Assembly (NCBI GenBank): GCA_030562195.1
Contig: CM060199.1
Location: 10,560,338 to 10,624,337 of the forward strand
Source: Nipponacmea schrenckii
Taxonomy: Eukaryota > Mollusca > Gastropoda > Lottiidae
Direction of reading: 5' to 3'
DNA: 64,000 bases
The position numbers and the translations under genes were made by a program. The notes below the pieces were generated by a model, which saw only the letters and a list, made by a program, of their open reading frames with translations, did no database searches and had not been told where the DNA came from. How positions within the stretch are numbered: the stretch's first letter is position 1; every line of letters begins with the position of its first letter. Of the stretch, positions 41,085-58,100 are shown one piece after another.

Positions 41085-41709
41085 CTTGCCAGGCAAGGTA
41101 ACATACGCCCACTTCAGCAATATTCCATGTTTTTTCATTTAATCAAGGGCAATAACTCATAAACCGACATCTAGAATCGCACCATTTTTTAACTTGTCCG
41201 AGATGTTATTAAGATGAATACACATACCAAGTTTCATTCCAATCGGATGAAAACTAATTCAAATTGGATAAAAACTACAGCTTCTATTGCGTGCACAAGT
41301 AAATTTTAACGTTTTTTCATTTAATCAAGGGCCATAACTCATAAACCGACATCTGGAATCGTGCCATTTTCGAACTTGTCCGAGATATTATCAAGATGAA
41401 TACACATACCAAGTTTCATTCAAATTGGATAAAAACTACAGCTTCTATTGCGTACACAAGTAAATTTGAACGTTTTTTCATTCAATCAAGTGCAATAACT
41501 CATAAACCGACATATGGAATAGTGCCATTTTCGAACTTGTCCGAGATATTATCAAGATGAATGCACATACCAAGTTTCATTCAAATCGGATAAGAACTCT
41601 GGCCTGTATCGTGTACACAAGTAATTGTTGACGGACGGACGGACGGACGAACGGACGGACGGACAGGGGTGATGGCAATATACGTCCACATTTTCATGTG
41701 GGCGTATAA
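41085..41709 (+). mobile_element. Pearl-like modular element, copy 3 (short, A-type core)
   Basis: Best preserved copy of the family. The left end is AAGATAGCTTGCCAGGCAAG then GTAACATACGCCCACT. Three ~155-bp cores follow, with 'caagggcaataactcataaa', 'gaacttgtccgagatatta' and 'accaagtttcattcaaat'. An ACGG microsatellite (about 41631-41675) leads to the right end, 'ggtgatggcaatatacg' and TGTGGGCGTATAAAAA. The right end can fold: ATACGTCCACA pairs with TGTGGGCGTAT. The core is related to copy 1 (2473) and much less to copy 2 (17650), although all three share the ends. Confidence 0.8.
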
Positions 41710-41829
41710 AAATCGATAATGTACCAGTGAAATGTTCAACAATTTGTAAAAATAGAATCTATAATATATTATCTCTGCAGGGTTTCATTTAAGATCTATG
41801 GCCTTTGAACATAAATAATTCTATAATAC

Positions 41830-42118
41830 AGGTTAAAGGACTACTGCTGCTAAGAATGGACATAAAATTAAGATTTTTTAAATTTGGCAAATAAGAGCAT
41901 ATATTCTTCAGTGTATATATCTGGAGTCATAAATAACACAACAGAATCCTAATTATCTGATAAATAAAAAAAAAAACAACAATTGCTTAGTTAGTGAGTT
42001 TTCCAGAATTTAGAGGGATTCTTTAACTTTATGACACCAGGTAAGTTCAATGATGAACATATTCTCATATTAACCATTCATGAGAACTTAAATTCTATAT
42101 TTTAAAACACAATATCAC
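41830..42118 (+). repeat. Dispersed repeat family, copy d (uninterrupted)
   Basis: Contains both halves joined: 'ggacataaaattaag', 'ggcaaataagagca', then 'cttagttagtgagttttcc', 'gggattctttaacttt', 'atgacaccaggtaag' and 'ttctcatattaaccattc'. It serves as the unoccupied form of copy c. Confidence 0.65.
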
Positions 42119-42940
42119 TTTAATTATGAATGTATGAAATTAATGTTTTTTATCAATGATTCATTATTCTGACCAAGGACATAATAAAACAAAGTTTTAA
42201 AATCATTACTCATTTGTCAATGTCTCGTGACTTCAATAAAATCAAAGAGTTTCAAACCTTGTTCTGGCTGAGTTTCTTGCTGGCTTGGTCAGTCCACTTT
42301 AAAGGAAATGTGTTAATGAATTAATCGAATCCTAGGCAAATTATACTTTTGTTTAATATTAACTATTAGTTTAATTAATTGTTATTGGCATTTGTTCAGC
42401 TAATTAACACAGAGATAACAAGTGTTTTAAATGAATGACGTACAAATTGGCAGCTCATCTTCAGGTCAGAGGTCACCCTACCATTACGCTTGTAAATTAT
42501 GACATGATTCATAATGGCGGGAAAAGCAAGTAGACATGACATATCTGGATCGATATAAGTCAGTAGTGTTCAGTCGACCAACCTTAGCTGACTTCACCAT
42601 TAAAGCAATCTCTGAAGTAGGTGAAAATAAGTTCAAGCTTATAAAACAGCCTCGAAAATGAGTTGATAGTTAAGCAGTCTTATTTTCAGACGTCTGAATT
42701 CACTATTAGAGAAATAAATAATTAACAGATGATTTTTTCACAAGAATAACAAGTTAGGTTCAATAGCCTCTTGATATTGATCTTTCCCGAATCTTGTACA
42801 CCTTTACAATTGGGTCAGCTGGAATTATTATTCAAGGTCACTAGGTTTCCACACACTGATCAAGATTAGTACCTGAATCACCATTTATTCAACATAACTG
42901 AACAAATGGTGGCATGTATAGGTTCCACTGATCTAACTGA
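42119..42940. other. Gene-free stretch before the 15-bp array
   Basis: No exon or RNA evidence. Unique-looking DNA. Confidence 0.4.
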
Positions 42941-42954
42941 CTGAACGACATTCA

Positions 42955-43728
42955 GCTGCTTACCAGTCAGGTACTCACCAGACAGTTGCTCAGCAATCAG
43001 TTGCTTATCAGTCAGTTGCTCACCAGACCGTTGCTCACCAGTCAGTTGCTCACCAATCAGTTGCTCACCAGCCAGTTGCTCACAAGTCAGGTACTCACCA
43101 GACAGTTGCTCACCAGACAGTTGCTCACCAGTCAGTTGCTAATCATACTGTTGCCCACCAGACAGTTGCTCATTAGACAGTTGCTCACCAGTCAGTTGCT
43201 AATCAGACTGTTGCTCACAAGATTGTTGCTCATAAGACAGTTGCTCACCAGTCAGTTGCTCACCAGACAGTTGCTCACCAGACAGTTGCACACCAGTCAG
43301 TTGCACTCCAGTCAGTTGCTCACCAGACAGATGCTCACCAGTTCGTTGCTTACCAGTCAGTTGCTCATCAAACAGTTGCTCACCAGTCAGTTGCTCACCA
43401 GACAGTTGCTCCCCAGTCAGATGCTCATCAGATTGTTGCTCACCAGTCAGTTGCTAATCAGAATGTTGCTAATCAGACTGTTGCCCACCAGTCAGTTGCT
43501 TATCAGTCAGATGCTCACCAGTCAGTTGCTCATCAGACAGATGCTCACCAGTCAGTTGCTCACTAGAAAGTTGCTCACCAGTCAGTTGCTCACTAGAAAG
43601 TTGCTCACCAGTCAGTTGCTCACCAGACAGATGCTAATCAGACCGATGCTCACCAGACCGCTGCTCATCAGACATTTGCTCATCAGACAGATACCCATCA
43701 GACAGTTGCTCACCAGTCAGGAGACTCT
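42955..43728 (+). repeat. 15-bp minisatellite without indels, one open frame
   Basis: About 51 copies of TTGCTCACCAGTCAG and variants in strict 15-bp register from 42961 to about 43725, with no insertion or deletion visible. One forward frame is open from just after a TGA at 42938-42940 to a TAG at 43754-43756 and encodes (L-L-T-S/R-Q)n. The two other forward frames contain stops made by unit variants: TGC TAA in 'gctaatca' units and CAC TAG or CAT TAG in 'gctcactag' and 'gctcattag' units. The open frame has no ATG before the repeats; the first in-frame ATG is inside, from CAGATG units. It is treated here as a repeat, not as a gene. Confidence 0.9.
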
Positions 43729-43764
43729 GTTTTTATTATTACCCATACTTTTTTAGCTGATTAA

Positions 43765-43842
43765 AATGAAATGGAGTTTTAATCTCTTCTTTTCTACACA
43801 TCATTGAGCTAATAAAGACAGGATTTAAAACTCCATTTCATT
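43765..43842. repeat. 18-bp perfect inverted repeat beside the 15-bp array
   Basis: AATGAAATGGAGTTTTAA at 43765-43782 is exactly complementary to 43825-43842, spaced by 42 nt. It starts about 40 bp after the last 15-bp unit. Confidence 0.8.
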
Positions 43843-46420
43843 ATTTTGCTATCTCAATATCATAAAAGAAGTTTTAATCACAGCAAAGTCCTTATACCTT
43901 ACTTATGAATTACCGTTTTGTGTTAAATGTAGAATATTGAATAACCACTTGGAAATACAAGACACTGTGTCAGAGTTAAAAGTTCTGGTTTTTGTATAAA
44001 CATTTAAACTTTCTACTCTAAATAAGCAAACATATGATACCATTGCTTAAATATATAAGAGCCTTGATTTCCATCTTTTAGAATTGTTTTACCTTTTCTA
44101 TAAGTTGACAGTCTGGTATCTCACATGAGACAGTTAAACTGAAAGTCACAAATCATTTGAACATTCAACAGACAGTGGAACCAACATTTGATATGATATA
44201 ACTCTTTTATTTTAAAAACATGGTGTCTTCGAGTTGAGGCCTGGAGAACCGAATCACCTTGAATATTAGGAGAGCTTGATTTTTACTTCAAATGACATTT
44301 CATTTGCCAAGGCAATTGTGCCACTGCCTCTGTGGTGTTTTCTATTACCCCAATTGAAAACTAGTGTTTTAAGTTGCTTTCTTGGTGGTTGTTTTGCATG
44401 AAAGTCATATGTTCTATAATCGCAGTGGAACTGTGGGTGGTATAAACACTATGTCACATAATACAATAATAACACACTAATTAGACATATATTACATATA
44501 CATGTACTATACTAAGTTTTATTATCTAATCTGAACTGAGTGGCATACATCTGGTTTAAACACTAACAGTATTCAGATACTATTATATAATAATAATGAT
44601 ATATTCTAGCTCTATGTTAAATGTACTAACCATTTCTATTTTTTTTACATTATAACTCTAAACAGTATCGCAGACTGACTCAATCCTGTGTCAGTGCCTT
44701 TTGTTAAATAGTAACCTGTTAACTTTCAACCATCCTAATCACTAAGCTGTACAAAAAGTTTTAATATCTTCATACCAAGCATACAGCTCGGGTCTAGAGG
44801 GAGGGTGGGGATATGCAAGGGGTTCTACACAGAAAGCTGAACTGTTTGACTTGCTAGATACATTGAAAATGTCAAACGTGAGTTCTCATCTCGATCAACG
44901 TGTAAATGGGTACAGATAGTCCGAGAAAGATCAATGCCAAGGGGTTTGGCCAAGGAACAGCTGGTAGAAAGGATCCCTGTCAAGACAGACTTGTGAACCT
45001 AAGTTATCTTTGTAAAATATAGTTGTTTCTCTTTTTTCTTTTCTAGTCAAACTAAATTAAATGTTATAGTAATCTTCAAATGTTTTAAAAGCCCAACAAA
45101 ATTTAGCCCATATTTCAAATTTTTTTAAATACTTGTTCCCCTCCCATAAACTCTAATCAAGTGTTTACTTTATTGATTTTTTCAGGCTGAGTACTAGAAG
45201 AGGAAGTTTCAAGGCCTACATTAGTCAGTAAGGAGTAGAGTGTAGGAGTAGAGATAGACACCAAGTCTTTATTGAAACTTGTCATTCACACACAGTTCAT
45301 TACATCAACTATTACTGATTGGAGTAACTTTAGAAACTTTTACTAGCATGGCTAAAGAACATATATAAAACTTTTACCAACTGAATTTGGAATAAAAATT
45401 TAACTGTGTAACATGTGAATCATTTACCAGCTTGGTTATGGAATGACGTGTAAATTTTTTACTAGTTTGGTTTTGGACTAACATTGGAATACACTGTGAA
45501 ACTTCATCCAGCTGAATATGGAATGACATGCAATTCTTAAATAAATAAAAAAATAAACTGGAAACGTAATTGGAATTGACAATGAAATAACAAAAGAACT
45601 TCCTGCCTACTGAATAAGAAATTCCATATTTTATATCATTTGCTTGGAGTACAACAAACTTTTACTTTTTACCTTTCACCTAGTGATATTGGACTAGCTC
45701 ATATATTAATTATGTAATTATCACTTACTGATTACAAGTAAGCACCTATCAGTGTCAACTTCTAAATTTGAAAGAGCACCTGAACATTCCCTAATATTGG
45801 AGTACCTTACTATTGGACAGTTGAAAATTGATTGATTTATTTTCTAACAGCGCCAAGATCAGTAAAAAAGTCACTAAAATTGAAGTAACTTATAACTCAA
45901 ATCAATATTTTAATACTTAATCAAAAAGTGACAAATTGAAGATTAAGTGATTGTTCAATGTGATTATAAAATGTGGTATAATTGATATTGGAGTAACAGA
46001 TTTATAGAAACTCATTGGTTGAATGGACATAAAATAAATTCGGTCAATCGGAGTGATATTTGTGCATCGATGAGAGTTACCATCAGAATCATCATTTGAG
46101 GGAAATTCATTCAAAAGTGTTATTTAATTGGATCTAGAAATATATAGCCTGCATGATTATAATGACTACCAGTTAAAGTGATAAATCATACGCATTGAGA
46201 ATTCTGGACACACTTTATCAAAAACTACAAAAGTATACTAACATTTTTCAAATAATTATGTTTGATAAATTTGTGTGAATATCAGAAAATTTGATATTTT
46301 CAACACGCTTGATAACAATGAATAATATAATGTATCACGAGTAAAAGTTCAAAAGTTTATGGAAAACAATTTACATAAACAATCCATAATAAATGAACTA
46401 GAACAATTGAAATGAAAACT
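43843..46420. other. Intergenic region upstream of the GPCR
   Basis: No coding exon recognised. Splice-like text occurs (for example 'ttgattttttcag' ending near 45185, followed by a GC-richer segment), so non-coding 5' exons of the receptor gene are possible, but this cannot be decided without transcripts. Confidence 0.35.
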
Positions 46421-46430
46421 GATATGTATA

Positions 46431-46438
46431 TATAAAAG
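46431..46438 (+). promoter_or_regulatory. TATA box candidate for the GPCR
   Basis: TATAAAAG, a consensus TATA box, 106 bp before the receptor ATG. Initiation about 30 bp downstream would give a leader of about 80 nt on an intronless transcript. Chance occurrence is possible in A+T-rich DNA. Confidence 0.4.
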
Positions 46439-46544
46439 GAACTAATAATATAACGAATAGTGATCAAGAAACAAAGGAGTTATCAATCTTTTAATCTTTT
46501 ATAAAATGTGATATATAATTTGAAAAATTTAAATTAAAATCAAA

Positions 46545-47663
46545 ATGGAGGAGGATTTACTTCTTTCGTTAAACTTTGAAAATATGTCACTCGACGACAT
46601 GCAGAAAAATATGAAAGTTTATGTCAATTTCTCGCAAGATTTTGATGAAACAGAATTTGATATTTTACGAGATAAACGTTGGCAGATTGGTATAATTATA
46701 CTTTATGTGATAGTGATAGTGTTTGGTTTTATTGGTAATTTATTAGTAGTAATAGTCATTGGTAGATATAAACAATTACATACAGTCACTAATATCTTTA
46801 TAGTTAATTTAGCCTTGGCAGATATTGCTCTGTGTCTCTTTAATCTACCTTTTCAATTACATTATCAAATCAAAGACTATTGGTCATTTGGTCGAGTACT
46901 GTGTCATGTGATCAATCCTACGTTTGGAGTGCCTGTTTTCGTTTCAAGCCTTTCTATCCTCGCTATAGCTGTGGATCGTTTTATATTGATTGTGTACCCC
47001 TTTAAGCCTCGTATGACAAACTTTCAAGCAATGGTATTGGTTGTTGTCATCACTGTGGTGACCATTGTTTTAGCTATTCCATTAATGGTGTTTACAGAAG
47101 TGGACGTCATCAACGAACCTGCAATTCAGCTTTTTAAAGTTTACTGTGTGGAAAAATGGCATATTCGATCTAAAAGAATTTATGCTGTTACTGTTTTTAT
47201 TCTTCAATTTGTGATACCTTTAATATTAACAACAATATTCTACAGTCTTATTTGCATAGTATTGAAAAATCGACCAATCAAAAAACACGAAACAAGGCGA
47301 AATCGGAGAACAAATAAAATTCTTATTTCTGTTGTTCTGACCTTCACCTTATGTTGGTTGCCATGGAATATTTTCAGCCTTTTTACCGAGTTTGTGCCAA
47401 ACGGCATTCCAATTAAATATTTTAGATTAACTGATCTACTGATTAAGATATTTGCCATGAGTTCTGCTTGCGTCAATCCATTTCTTTACGGATGGTTAAA
47501 TGACAGTTTTCGAAAGGAGTTTGGGAACTTGTTGTTCAGTGGCTGGAAAAAAGTGAATCACAATGGACATCTTCATGAGTTTTCACATACTACAGGCTAT
47601 AACAATACCATGGAATTAGCATCACCAATTAAAAGAAGACTTTGTGCTGAGGGCGAAGAATAA
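46545..47663 (+). CDS. Neuropeptide GPCR, sNPF/NPY/PrRP-receptor-like
   Basis: Intronless class A (rhodopsin-type) receptor of 372 residues, expected at the plasma membrane and to signal through G proteins on peptide binding. The N-terminus has two N-glycosylation sequons (N13, N28). Seven hydrophobic segments are visible. Class A landmarks: G-N65 in TM1, LALAD93 in TM2, C120 and C201 for the extracellular disulfide, D144-R145-F146 at the end of TM3 followed by 'ILIVYPFKPRM', F267-TLC-W271-LP in TM6, N311-P-F-L-Y315 in TM7, then helix 8 (DSFRKEF). The 'DRF..IVYPFKPRM' stretch and YWSFG in loop 1 are most like invertebrate short neuropeptide F receptors and the related NPY/prolactin-releasing-peptide receptors. 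The TM4 tryptophan is replaced by T170. The start is supported by AAAATGG context. The family call is firm; the ligand is inferred. Confidence 0.9.
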   Translation: MEEDLLLSLNFENMSLDDMQKNMKVYVNFSQDFDETEFDILRDKRWQIGIIILYVIVIVFGFIGNLLVVIVIGRYKQLHTVTNIFIVNLALADIALCLFNLPFQLHYQIKDYWSFGRVLCHVINPTFGVPVFVSSLSILAIAVDRFILIVYPFKPRMTNFQAMVLVVVITVVTIVLAIPLMVFTEVDVINEPAIQLFKVYCVEKWHIRSKRIYAVTVFILQFVIPLILTTIFYSLICIVLKNRPIKKHETRRNRRTNKILISVVLTFTLCWLPWNIFSLFTEFVPNGIPIKYFRLTDLLIKIFAMSSACVNPFLYGWLNDSFRKEFGNLLFSGWKKVNHNGHLHEFSHTTGYNNTMELASPIKRRLCAEGEE

Positions 47664-47813
47664 CATTCATTTAAAAAGTTTTCTTTAATGCCAAAAATAG
47701 TTTAGATTCTTTAACAGTGACATAAGAAATGAAGACATTTTTAATATTTCCCTACTACCCGGTTTATCAATTAATAATTTTTTTTATTATTCAATTAAGT
47801 ACTCTTATACTAC

Positions 47814-47819
47814 AATAAA
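47814..47819 (+). terminator. Poly(A) signal candidate for the GPCR
   Basis: AATAAA about 150 bp after the receptor stop codon, a normal distance for a short 3' UTR. Other such hexamers may exist by chance in this A+T-rich DNA. Confidence 0.4.
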
Positions 47820-49480
47820 TTATTAATACCAGTATATGCAATTTATTCTTCTTTAACAATCTTGAATTTTTTTAAATTACGCACTTTTGATCAAGCAATT
47901 TTCTTGAAAAAAAAAAACAACTTTTCTAAAACATTTTTAATTGGAACATTGCATGTCTTGTGTTTCACTGTAATGGTACTTAATTACAGCATTACATGCT
48001 TTTTGACATTTGACTATTTAGAACTACTTGTCAAAAATACCATACTTGTCAAAAATAATATAGAGAAAGTTCTTAATAATTCAGAAGACATCTGAATTCC
48101 ATCTAGACTTTCTTTCAAATGGTGAAAGGAGAGAAAAACATGACATTCAAGGACAAATCAATGATCATTTATTTGTATATAAACTATGTTCTGTCGATTT
48201 TATAAAATGTTTATCAATTTTTTTTCTAATAGTTTTTCTTATTTGTAAATTGAGAGTTTTATTAAACATAATCAAAAGAACAATGTTTTTTTTAAAAGGT
48301 TAATATTTGTTGATAAGCATTTCTGCCAAATACATCAACTATTATTGGGACCTTCTTGTTTTGTATGTGTATACTGGACTGGAAAATGTAAAAATGTAAG
48401 TTTAATGTACATGTGTCCCCAATACACCTACAAAAGCTTAAAACCTTAGTATAATTCCTTTAATTCCACAAAATAGTATAACTAGATTTTGTAACCACAT
48501 GGAGATCCTTAAATTCCTGTAATTGCTATTTGAATAATTTTATTCATTTTTCTGGACTAGCACAAAGTTCTAAGTTGTTATTTAGAATGTGAGGTACATT
48601 TAAGGCAATAACTCAGTGTAAATATGTAGACTTGAAAGAAACATTATTTGCACTAATTAGTTGGTAATTAGTCTTTGATCAACAACATTTTATTGATTAG
48701 TTAAACTAATTTGATTTAGCTGCATAACTTTTGAACCAAATAGCATAAAACACAGTTAAAAGCATGCTTAGTATTCAAGACAAGTGGTTCATACCTAACT
48801 ATAAACAAAAAGCTAAATCAATATATTCTGCTTGTACTCAGAATCTATACACTTGTCCTCTTATACTAGTTTAAATATATTTGGAGTGTTGTTCGTTGAG
48901 TTTTCATATATTGTAAAATGTGAGTAAAATAGTCAGAGCTATTCTTTGTTGACATGTTAACATGCCACTCAGTTTTGTATAAAAGGGGCTTATAAGGCCT
49001 CTATTTCAGATATATCTGTTTAAGCAAAACTTTTATAAAACATCAGAAGTCAAGATATGATTTAGGTTTTGTGAATAGAATTTTTGTTTTTTTTTATATG
49101 CATGATACCAATAACCACCTATAAAGGGAAGTAGTTTTTTTAAGTTCTAGGCAGCACTTGATGTGCAAGTTCTGAACAGGTTCTATCTTCTCCATATCTG
49201 GCTTCAATTGCTTGGATCTTTTCCGAATATTACCTATAAGTGCCTTGTGTACAATTTAAATGCCAAGGCTGTATATACCAGTCACCTACTGAACACCCCT
49301 CAACTTTCTATTGAATTCATTCACACAGACGAACTTTCTTCATTAAGAAACTGTATAACAATTTGAATGGGAGAACTCATTTTTAATAATTAGGGGTGTA
49401 CTTTTTTTTCCTATCACATTATACCCAGCCTTGGTGAATGCAGAGGTTAAGTGTTTTTCAATAAAGTTAAAGGCACCTAC
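47820..49480. other. Stretch between GPCR 3' end and last CPSF2 exon found
   Basis: No further CPSF2 exon was recognised on the minus strand, although the last exon found ends in a good donor (reads AAG|GTAGGT) at 49481. The frames at 47862-48095 and 49163-49366 have no recognisable features. Confidence 0.4.
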
Positions 49481-54257
<4,777 letters not shown>

Positions 54258-55113
54258 TTTTTATCTTGATGCTCTATTGTCTCTGCAAAATAAAATTACA
54301 AATTGTGGTACCGGTAGTCATAGAAAATAAGTACTGGTACACTAATCATTGTGACACAATAATTGACAACACTCTGCTCTGCTAACAAATGTCGTATACC
54401 AACATTATTATTCACATCTGAAATAATAAACTACACAGCCCTTAGAACCAATTGACCTTACTCCTTAGAACAGTAAATTAGTGAGTAAGTAGGTAGTACT
54501 AAGTACCACTGGCACTGGCAGTACAAAATGGCATGAATTGTGCATAAATTCTTAGGAAATATATCATTTCTACAGTCTATGGCTTGTGTGATTTAAGTTT
54601 CCTGATAAAAACAAAATGACATGTTAATATAAGAGACCCTTTAATCAATCAAGTTTAATCTACTACTACTGGTATATATAGGCCTATATAAATGTCAACA
54701 ACCGAGTCGAGAACAATTCTAGAATTTTCGTTTATGATTTCAAATGATATAATATAAATGAAGCTGAGACTGAGAGTCGAAACTAAGCGAATCAGAATTT
54801 AAAATTCTTACATAATATAATAAATTGTTCAGAATAGATGGCATAATATATGAAAATTGGCTATGCAAACAACTACATGATCATGTTATAGTAGGAGGCC
54901 GCCATTTTACAAAGGGATACTACTCTTGGGATTTCTCCGGCAAAAAGGGGAATCCCACAATTTAGCACTCTGAACAACGTATCTTTGAAAAACGAGACTA
55001 TGATCACATGATCAAATGTTTATGAAAACCTGTTGCGTCTCTTTAACTCGACAACTAAAAACCATGACTCAGAAACGAATTTTAATGTTTTTTCATGAAA
55101 TTTAGGTTAAAAA
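54258..55113. promoter_or_regulatory. Divergent promoter region between CPSF2 and the double-START gene
   Basis: 856 bp separate the two start codons, transcribed outward. A YY1-like core GCCGCCATTTT overlaps 54898-54909. The CPSF2 side includes a 5'-UTR acceptor (54283-54284). No TATA box was evident for either gene. A shared or bidirectional housekeeping promoter is likely but inferred. Confidence 0.5.
54898..54909 (+). promoter_or_regulatory. YY1-like site
   Basis: GGCCGCCATTTT fits the YY1 consensus (GCCGCCATNTT). Such sites commonly lie at or just after the initiation point of TATA-less metazoan genes. It is 205 bp before the double-START ATG and 640 bp from that of CPSF2, and points (GCCGCCAT on +) toward the double-START gene. 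Confidence 0.45.
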
Positions 55114-58100
55114 ATGGAACTATTGTTTCTCTCCACCATTGTAGCTATTTTGTGTAGCCTTTTCGTGTTCAGTTTGAAGTATTTATCACTATTGAGATGG
55201 ATAAGTGGTCGTGCTTATGTTTTTAGCAAGGTAATCTGTTGTTATTTTGGGGAAATATTTTGTTTTTGAGTGGGCTGGTGGAATAGAATAGTCTCACAAA
55301 AGTCATTTCTTATCTTTGGCAAACAGCTATACATACCAATAGGCCCTTGTCTCTGTGGACAAAGGGATACAGTTATCTGAATGTTTGCTGACACTATAGA
55401 CCAACTGAAAAACTAAAAACAAAAGCCTTCGTTCACCTATAATTACATATAGTGCTATGCATCAAACCTGGCATCCAGTTCTCTTAAAATTCAAAAAATT
55501 TGGTAGGCCTACATAGGTATGATATAATTTTAAATACAGACACTTGCATCTTTGGTCAATTGTTCATAAAATAAAACCAACCCAATATTAATAAACATTT
55601 GTCTTGTCTTGTATCATCGACTATTTATACCTTGACTGCAATAGCCACCATTCTTGTATCATAAAAGTTTGTAAATGAAGCAATCAAATTGGATTGTAAG
55701 CAAGTGAATACAGCCATTCAGAGGATGTGACAAAAAGTCTGTGGTCTCAAAGCTATAATGTTTACAGCCTTTCTATTCACTGAGGTACCAGTAATTCTTC
55801 TCTGGCGTACAATCCCATCAAGTTGCTGAATTTCATGTTACAATAATAGTGGCTATTGCAGTCAAGGTACAAGTATGAAGTAAATAGCTCATAATAGCTT
55901 GACATGTTATCAATATTATTGTGATTCTGAAATTTAAGTAAATGCAAATATAAACCAGGAATAGAGTGGAATCAAGGCTATTGAATGAAGTTTCTATCCA
56001 AGAATAGCCTACTGCATGCAACCTTTTTTTTGATTATCCTGAATTTTTCAAAACCTGAAATTATAGGCGCTGGAAAAAATGGTTGATTGTTATGCTTATG
56101 TAGTCTTTAAAATGATTGTTCCATTACTTTCCATTCCATTGCTGTGATATTTTTAATGAGTTGAAACAACAGCTGTTGTCACTGTTTGATATATCACAAT
56201 TTATGATTTATAAATGAATTCGCTTTTATACATTTGTTGTATAGAATATATTTAGAATAAATAGTAGAGGTACAATAGATCTTTTACATACCTTTACAAT
56301 ACTGCGTTTCAAAAATTTCTTTCAAATTTTTAATAATTAAAATTGATATAATATATATTACCGTACTAAATATGTTGGCCTACGTCATTCCAGTAGAGGG
56401 ATTTTGCTAAGGGTCAAATATGTAGAAACAATACTATAAAGATTGTTGTTACTAAGAATATTCAAATGTGGTTGAGAATGGGGGCTTTTGTAAAAAATCA
56501 GGTGTGCCTTACAAAGAATAGAGTCCCAAATATTTATTACGTAGGTCTTACTTAAAAATTTTAACTTTACAGAATGAAGATAGACTAACATCAAATGAAG
56601 TTCTGCATTTACTAAAATATTCAAAGGTAAGAGGAAAGTCATAGTCAAGATGTTAATTCACATATAGACATCTTAAGATGACCCAAAAATTCAAAATATT
56701 TAAACTTCGCCAAATGCTCATCCGTGGACTGGATCTAGTAATTTGTTACAGTAATCATGGACAAGAGGAGTGGGCATTGCTCATTGTCATTGGAGCATGA
56801 TGTTCACCCCTAATACAATTATTCTCTGCCCTCCCCCATGGCCATTACCTGATAGACACTCACAGTGTGCGCCAATTTTTCTTACTATGCTGAAGAGTTA
56901 AAAGTCGTTTTACTACAATTACTGTTATTATGCTTTCTTCATTTTGATTTCTGCGTGTCAGCCAATGTATTTACATAAGAGAAGTAAAAATGATGTTGTT
57001 ATCTGGTGCTTCGCCTTGCATGCAGAGGAAAAGGGAGGGTTCACATTTTTAATGTTTTTTGAAAGTTACATGTCTTCTTTCACATGTCAGAAGTCCCCAA
57101 TGCAAGCCATCAAGAGATAGATACTAAGCCTTAATCATTGTCGACTACATTTATCATGTCGACAAATTTCTTAAAAAAATATTCACATAAGGTGGATGAA
57201 CCTACATCCAGTGGTAGTAAGGCTAAAGCTCAGAGAGTTTTGATTTATCTATTGTTAATGTAGGCCTACTGTCAGATGTATCACAATCTCAAACTGTTCT
57301 GATCAACATTAAAGAATTACTCCCCTTGACAAGTCTGTGGCCTCTACTTTATTTACTTTTTATTATTTCCAGCCATTTCCAGTAGGTTGTCAGAAAGCCT
57401 GGAAGATAGATAGTTTTGCTCATGGTCATCGTGTGTGGTTCCATTTTCTCACCAAACCAAATAATGATTCCTTAATCAATCTCAAAGTTCATGCTGCTTA
57501 CAGTAAAGTTAGAGCTTCCTCACAGGTATGTTATTTCTTTATCTCAAGAAAAACATAGGCTTGTGGCAAGCCTCGCAAGCGAATATGCCCACCAGCAGCT
57601 AGTTAATGAGCTTAATGTGAACTGTTTTAGAAAAATATTCAGTAAGAATGACCGTTATATAAACAGGATCAATAAATTAATCAATAGGGCACATCTTAAT
57701 ACGAATATTGACACACACAACAAAATTCAGAAGGAACCATAAAGAATTGAGGCCTGTAGAGTGAGCATGATGTAAATATGAACGAACAGACAGACCATAA
57801 AAATGAACCATAAAGAATTGTGATCTGTAGTGTGAGCACGATGTAAATGTGAACGAACAGACGGACCATCAAGGCAACTAGAAATGAAAAAATCCATGAA
57901 GAATTGTAGTCTGTAGAGTGAGCACTAACTACATGTGAACTCGAAACCGACTGCGATAACAACATTTTTTGCTATATCTCTAAAGAAAATTATCAAATCA
58001 TCACTAAATTTAATAGTTCATATCTTAATAATGATATCGACACACATACAAACAATCAAAAGAATCCATAGAGAATTGTAGCGTGTAGAGTGAGTACGAG

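Noticed and set aside
47240..47476. 78-codon minus-strand frame
   Set aside because: Antisense shadow of the GPCR coding sequence.
57696..57965. 89-codon minus-strand frame rich in Ser, Val and Phe
   Set aside because: Lies in the degenerate pearl-like cores of intron 3.
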